Source: Elusimicrobiota bacterium (GTDB lineage: Bacteria; Elusimicrobiota; UBA8919). From it: DNA of 64,000 nt. The notes beneath the pieces were generated by a model that made no database searches, was not told where the DNA came from, and saw only the letters and a program-made list of their open reading frames with translations. Below are positions 60,596 to 64,000 of the stretch, one piece after another. The stretch's first letter is position 1, and every line of letters starts with the position of its first letter. The translations under genes and the position numbers were made by a program. The DNA lies in NCBI GenBank assembly GCA_028718185.1, contig JAQUMH010000007.1, forward strand, positions 61,608 through 125,607, read 5' to 3'.

Positions 60596-60999
60596 GCGCT
60601 TATTGTCTCTCTTTTTGTATCAGTATGTGTGCAGTTAACCCACACTTTCCCAAAATTATGTGATGTTGAATCAGGATAAACCCAGCCAGCGAATAAACTT
60701 GAGTCATCCGTTGCAGTTATTTCACCTCTTCTGTCCGGATGTCCATATGCACCTATTCTCGCTACCGGTAATTGTTCAATATATTCTGTAACAAGTTTTT
60801 CAAGTGATGGGGGATAAAATGCTTCATTTTTAGCATAATATATATTTACAATAGAACGTATAACACCGAGGTTTCCTTTTGTAGAACCTTCTTTTGCACG
60901 ACGCATTAAATCGGTAAATTTAGGAACTGCAATGGTTACCAGTATACCGATAACAGTAACCACAATCATAATCTCAATAAGAGTAAAACCCTTTTTCAT
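60589..60999 (-). CDS. Type IV pilin-like protein, copy 2
   Basis: The protein is 136 aa. [20 protein letters not shown] carries the class III prepilin signature: cleavage after Gly4, then Phe1 and Glu5 of the mature protein. The globular part ends with TDTKRETISAW, matching the end of the other pilin ([11 protein letters not shown]), so they are paralogues or a major/minor pair. Its promoter has leaderless geometry (7 bases from the -10 to the ATG). It probably is a minor pilin or an alternative subunit. Confidence 0.88.
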   Translation of the reverse strand: MKKGFTLIEIMIVVTVIGILVTIAVPKFTDLMRRAKEGSTKGNLGVIRSIVNIYYAKNEAFYPPSLEKLVTEYIEQLPVARIGAYGHPDRRGEITATDDSSLFAGWVYPDSTSHNFGKVWVNCTHTDTKRETISAW

Positions 61000-61006
61000 A
61001 ATATGT

Positions 61007-61035
61007 ATTCTATATAAAAACCTTTATTTTGTCAA
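61007..61035 (-). promoter_or_regulatory. Promoter of the second pilin gene (leaderless geometry)
   Basis: On the minus strand: TTGACA (61035-61030), 17-bp spacer, TAGAAT (61012-61007), then 7 bases to the ATG at 60999. The transcript would start within a base or two of the start codon. The -35 box sits immediately after the terminator hairpin of the first pilin gene (61037-61070). Confidence 0.78.
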
Positions 61036-61036
61036 T

Positions 61037-61070
61037 AAAAAAGCCCCTGAGATAAATCAGGGACTTTTTT
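61037..61070 (-). terminator. Intrinsic terminator after the first pilin gene
   Basis: Read on the minus strand, AAAAAAGTCCCTGA, a six-base loop and TCAGGGGCTTTTTT form a long stem with a U-tract, 18 bp downstream of the first pilin stop (61088). It would insulate the major pilin gene from the second pilin gene, which has its own promoter. The hairpin also works on the opposite strand (A-tract upstream). Confidence 0.85.
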
Positions 61071-61087
61071 ATTAAAAATTTAAATTA

Positions 61088-61555
61088 TTACCATGATGTA
61101 ATAGCCTGACTCTTGGTATCTGTCCTGTTGTTTACATAAACATGCATCTCACCTATGGTAGCACCTTTATACCACCATACACCTTCATTAGCACCTATAC
61201 CAACTCCATCGGTGCTATTAAAGTAACATGCATTACTGTCTGCAACAGCAGCAATACCCAATTTTACTGTAGGACACTGGTCTAGATACTTTGTTAAAAA
61301 TGGACCAGTTGTTGCACTGAATTCAGTAGTAAGGGCATTTTCAGCTACTCCCGGCATTGGATATGTTCCTTCCATCTCACCATAATAAATGGTAAGTGCT
61401 GAACGAAGTGCACCAAGAGAACCTTTTGTTGCTCCCTCTTTTGACTTCCTGATCAGGTCGGCGAATTTAGGAATTGCGATTGCAGCTAAAATGCCTATAA
61501 TAGCGACCACGATCATGAGCTCAATAAGGGTAAAACCTTTTTTTATTTTATTCAT
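61088..61555 (-). CDS. pilA: Type IV major pilin
   Basis: The protein is 155 aa. [20 protein letters not shown] shows the prepilin cleavage site (G/F), mature Phe1 and Glu5, followed by the long hydrophobic helix and [19 protein letters not shown], a segment typical of class III pilins of this group. Two cysteines (about 114 and 128) could form the usual disulphide loop. It has its own promoter (61611-61639), a near-perfect ribosome site and a terminator, consistent with high expression. Confidence 0.92.
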   Translation of the reverse strand: MNKIKKGFTLIELMIVVAIIGILAAIAIPKFADLIRKSKEGATKGSLGALRSALTIYYGEMEGTYPMPGVAENALTTEFSATTGPFLTKYLDQCPTVKLGIAAVADSNACYFNSTDGVGIGANEGVWWYKGATIGEMHVYVNNRTDTKSQAITSW

Positions 61556-61560
61556 TTTTT

Positions 61561-61570
61561 TTCACCTCCT
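61561..61570 (-). promoter_or_regulatory. Near-complete Shine-Dalgarno sequence of pilA
   Basis: On the minus strand AGGAGGTGAA precedes ATG 61555 by 5 to 8 bases and is almost fully complementary to the 16S rRNA 3' end. It supports the start codon and a high translation rate for the pilin. Genes elsewhere in the window use weaker sites. Confidence 0.85.
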
Positions 61571-61610
61571 TTTTTTTATAACATTCCGGCGGGTTTCCCC
61601 AACCACTTAT

Positions 61611-61639
61611 ATAATAACATATTCTCTTAATTTTGTCAA
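61611..61639 (-). promoter_or_regulatory. Consensus promoter of pilA
   Basis: TTGACA (61639-61634), 17-bp spacer and TATTAT (61616-61611) on the minus strand. The leader of about 50 bases contains a GGG-GAAA-CCC hairpin and the strong ribosome site. This gives the pilin its own transcription unit. Confidence 0.82.
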
Positions 61640-61649
61640 GTGTTTTCTG

Positions 61650-61709
61650 TGCTCGGAGTTCGGAGCCACTGCACCGAACGAGAACACGACCCCGATTTAT
61701 CAGGGTATC
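61650..61709. repeat. Third copy of the hairpin pair found near 47319-47444
   Basis: TGCTCGGAGTTCGG, a changed GCCACTGC centre and CACCGAACGAGAAC correspond to the 37-bp unit, and a following CCC-GATTTATCA-GGG stem corresponds to the 25-bp unit in the same order. The stem pair C/G at 47336/47343-type positions becomes G/C here, a compensatory change. It lies between the pilC stop and the pilA promoter and may serve as pilC's 3' end. Confidence 0.78.
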
Positions 61710-61719
61710 AAAACTCATT

Positions 61720-62946
61720 TTATCCTGCTTTTCCTGCAAGTGCACCCATAGAGAACATAGGCATAAACATTGCAATAACAATTGCACCTATGACAATACC
61801 CATTACACATATAACAATGGGCTCTATCATAGAAGTTAACCCTTTAACAGCTACATCTACTTCCTGATCGTAAAAATCTGCGATTTTATTAAGCATTGTA
61901 TCCAAATTTCCTGTTTCTTCACCTACCGAAATCATTTGAATAACCATAGGCGGGAATACTTGTGATTTTCTAAGCGGGTCTGCTATTTTTTCACCTTCCC
62001 TTATTGATTCTTTTGCCTGAAGAATTGCTCTTTCAATAATTTTATTACCTGCTGTCTGCGCAACAGTATCAAGTGCCTGCAATATGGGAACACCTGACTT
62101 AACCAGTGTCCCGAGAGTTCTCGTGAATTTTGCAACGGCAACTTTTCTTAGCATTTCACCGAACAATGGAACTTTTAAAGAAATAGCATCTATCTGAAAT
62201 TTACCTTTTTCTGTTTTATAATATTGGACAAATGCAACAGCTATTCCAATTACTCCTAAAATCAAAAGTATAATATATCGTTTTAACAGATTTGATATAG
62301 CAATTAATATTTTAGTCGGGAGAGGCAGGTCAGCTCCAAAACTTGAAAATATTTCCTGAAATGTCGGGATAACGACAACAAGCAAAAACACTGTAACTGA
62401 TGCCGCTATTACCGCAACTATTGAAGGATACATAAGTGCGCCTTTTACTTTCCCTTTCAAAGCATCTGCAGCTTCCAAATATGCAGATAAGCGTTCCAAA
62501 ATTACATCTAAAATACCGCCGACTTCACCGGCTCTTATCATAGCAACATATAACTCCGAAAAAGCTTCCGGCTGCTTTTTCATCGCTTCTGCAATTGAAA
62601 TTCCTGCTTTGATATCTTCTGCAATTTCATCAACTACTTTTTTAAATGCAGGATTTTCTATCTGCTCGGTAAGTATTGTAAGTCCCTGTACTATGGGTAC
62701 ACCTGCAGAAACAAGGGTGGATAGCTGCCTTGAAAAAAGAACAAGATCTTTCGCCTTGACTCTTGGTCTTAGCGGATTATATTTGTTCAACATCTCAAAA
62801 GGATTTTTTTTGGCAAGATTAATTTCTAAAACAATTACTTTTTGTCCTCTCAATTTATTGATAGCAGTTGTCTGGTCAGGTGCATCTATTGTTCCCCGTG
62901 TCGTTTCTCCTGAAGTGGTTCGTACCCTATAAGCGAATAATGGCAT
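61720..62946 (-). CDS. pilC: Type IV pilus inner-membrane protein PilC
   Basis: The protein is 408 aa of the GspF/PilC family. Two GspF domains are visible (about 70-190 and 270-400), with the LFSRQLSTLVSAGVPIVQGL and FTRTLGTLVKSGVPILQALD repeats, each followed by a helical bundle and about three membrane helices in total. It anchors the ATPases PilB/PilT and the growing pilus. An AGGAGA ribosome site precedes the ATG. Confidence 0.94.
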   Translation of the reverse strand: MPLFAYRVRTTSGETTRGTIDAPDQTTAINKLRGQKVIVLEINLAKKNPFEMLNKYNPLRPRVKAKDLVLFSRQLSTLVSAGVPIVQGLTILTEQIENPAFKKVVDEIAEDIKAGISIAEAMKKQPEAFSELYVAMIRAGEVGGILDVILERLSAYLEAADALKGKVKGALMYPSIVAVIAASVTVFLLVVVIPTFQEIFSSFGADLPLPTKILIAISNLLKRYIILLILGVIGIAVAFVQYYKTEKGKFQIDAISLKVPLFGEMLRKVAVAKFTRTLGTLVKSGVPILQALDTVAQTAGNKIIERAILQAKESIREGEKIADPLRKSQVFPPMVIQMISVGEETGNLDTMLNKIADFYDQEVDVAVKGLTSMIEPIVICVMGIVIGAIVIAMFMPMFSMGALAGKAG

Positions 62947-62974
62947 AGTTTAATCTCCTAATCTTCATTTTAAG

Positions 62975-63109
62975 ATTGTTAAAAAAGACTGTAATTAGTC
63001 ATTGACGGGAAGCTCTGCGACGAAGCAATCCCGATAAGTCAAGATTGCTTCGCTATCGCCTGCCGGCAGGCAGGCTCGCAATGACATTATTGAGAACTTT
63101 TTTAACAAT
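62975..63109. repeat. GTCATTGCGAG-type element, copy 3, inside a 13-bp outer inverted repeat
   Basis: The core (62998-63085) runs from GTCATTGACGGG to CTCGCAATGAC with a CCTGCCGGCAGG palindrome and a GATTGCTTCG motif. Outside it ATTGTTAAAAAAG (62975-62987) and CTTTTTTAACAAT (63097-63109) form a perfect 13-bp inverted pair, so the whole gap between pilT and pilC folds into one long stem. On the minus strand this could attenuate transcription from pilT into pilC. Confidence 0.75.
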
Positions 63110-63119
63110 ATTATTATTT

Positions 63120-64000
63120 TTATATTCCTACAGTATTTTTCTGTAAAAGCCGTTTCAAATCTTCTGCATCGGATGTTATTTCCAATGCTGCTTGCTGTGT
63201 TATTTGCTTCCTTGAAATCAAATCAAAAAGGGAAGTATTCATCGTTTGCATACCATATTTTCCACCGGTTTGCATAGATAAATATATCTGCTCTGCTTTC
63301 ATATCTCTAATTAAGTTTCTTACTGCTGCTGTAACCACTAATACCTCGCAAGCTAAAACCCTTCCGATACCGCCTGATTTTAACAAAAGTTGTTGTGTGA
63401 AAACCGCTTGTAAAGTAAATGAAAGTTGGCTTCTTATCTGTGATTGCTGGTGCGGCGGGAAAGAGTCTATAATCCTATTTACTGACGATGGAGCATCTGT
63501 TGTATGAAGAGTACCAAAAACAAGATGCCCGGTTTCAGCAATTGTAAGTGCTGCCGAAATTGTTTCAAGATCGCGCATTTCACCAATTAGTATTATGTCA
63601 GGGTCCTGCCTGAGAACATATTTAAGTGCGGTCGGGAAAGAATTAGTATCTGAACCTATTTCTCTTTGGTTAATAATACATTTTTTGTGCTGGTGAACAT
63701 ATTCAATAGGGTCTTCAATAGTCATTATATGTCCCTGTATATGTTCGTTCAAAAAATTTATCATTGATGCAAGTGTAGTTGTCTTACCACAGCCGGTGGG
63801 ACCTGTAACAAGAACCAGCCCTTTTTGAAAACGCATGATATCATATACCACCGGCGGTAATCCAAGTTCCTCAAATGTAAGTATTTTTTCAGGTATTGTC
63901 CTTAAAGCAGCTGCTACTGAATTCCGCTGTCTAAAAACATTCATTCTTATCCTGCCGATACTTTTTATACCGAACGACAAATCTAATTCATTTGTCGCTT
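63120..64000 (-). CDS. pilT: Type IV pilus retraction ATPase PilT (partial, cut by window edge)
   Basis: The frame is open to the right edge; the residues before the TTG at 63980 read ATNELDLSFGIK, which matches PilT, so the true start lies outside. GPTGCGKTTT (Walker A), TIEDPIEYVH (Asp box), LRQDPDIILIGEMRD (Walker B) and GHLVFGTLHTTDA (His box) define the secretion ATPase fold. It powers pilus retraction. About 295 residues of the usual 345-370 are present. The pilus extension ATPase PilB is not in the window and may be upstream. Confidence 0.94.
   Translation of the reverse strand, partial: ATNELDLSFGIKSIGRIRMNVFRQRNSVAAALRTIPEKILTFEELGLPPVVYDIMRFQKGLVLVTGPTGCGKTTTLASMINFLNEHIQGHIMTIEDPIEYVHQHKKCIINQREIGSDTNSFPTALKYVLRQDPDIILIGEMRDLETISAALTIAETGHLVFGTLHTTDAPSSVNRIIDSFPPHQQSQIRSQLSFTLQAVFTQQLLLKSGGIGRVLACEVLVVTAAVRNLIRDMKAEQIYLSMQTGGKYGMQTMNTSLFDLISRKQITQQAALEITSDAEDLKRLLQKNTVGI

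Overview
The window is about 64 kb of AT-rich bacterial DNA, densely packed and with no rRNA, tRNA, transposase or CRISPR array that I can see. A complete type IV pilus assembly set, an outer-membrane secretin (PilQ), a PilP-like lipoprotein and SurA/PpiC-like periplasmic foldases indicate a diderm (Gram-negative) bacterium. The class III pilin sequences resemble, from memory, those of Elusimicrobiota or neighbouring uncultured phyla. That placement is an inference of moderate confidence; no ribosomal marker is present to settle it.

Region A (1-29707, all minus strand) reads as one very long operon of about 29 kb. It starts at a consensus sigma-70-type promoter (TTGACA, 17 bp, TATAAT; 29679-29707) with an 18-bp palindrome just downstream, in front of a GbsR/MarR-type regulator. 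Then come a MurJ-like flippase, a GHMP sugar kinase and a nucleotide-sugar block: a ColD-type sugar 3-dehydratase, two intact extended SDRs including a Gmd homologue, an E1-alpha/E1-beta thiamine-diphosphate enzyme pair, a DJ-1/PfpI protein, an SDR-cupin fusion, a UxaA-type dehydratase and two more SDRs. The second half, after a Nudix gene and a cluster of hairpins, holds five B12-binding-type radical SAM proteins and one HemN-type radical SAM protein, interleaved with glycosyltransferases, a methyltransferase and an SDR. Many junctions are 4-base ATGA, GTGA or TTGA overlaps. I infer that the operon makes and assembles an unusual, possibly branched-chain deoxysugar glycan and exports its lipid-linked form.

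Region B (29694-44318, minus strand) begins with a second consensus promoter in front of pilM. It runs pilM-pilN-pilO-pilP-pilQ, then a TPR membrane protein, two O-antigen-ligase/Wzy_C proteins with C-terminal TPRs, two YfhO-type membrane proteins, a dolichol-phosphate-mannose-synthase-like GT2 and a GT4. The pilus machinery and a glycan polymerase/ligase module therefore look co-transcribed.

Region C (44452-46709, minus) carries a HAMP membrane protein, a DUF362 ferredoxin-type protein and a hemerythrin. Region D (46816-59625, plus) is mostly housekeeping: Nudix hydrolase, GatB, DUF1805 protein, RlmD-like methyltransferase, Mfd, two peptidyl-prolyl isomerases, PdxA, HNH endonuclease, RsmA and a GT-C-like membrane protein. 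Region E (59840-64000, minus) completes the pilus set: prepilin peptidase, two pilins, PilC and a truncated PilT. Gaps in regions D and E hold several families of hairpin repeats, and three genes in the window have promoters so close to the start codon that their mRNAs should be leaderless or nearly so.

The most interesting part is the nucleotide-sugar block (15791-27506). It combines a Gmd homologue, a His-type (ColD-like) dehydratase, an E1-type TPP ligase pair with no E2/E3 partner, and three SDR homologues that have each lost the catalytic tyrosine.
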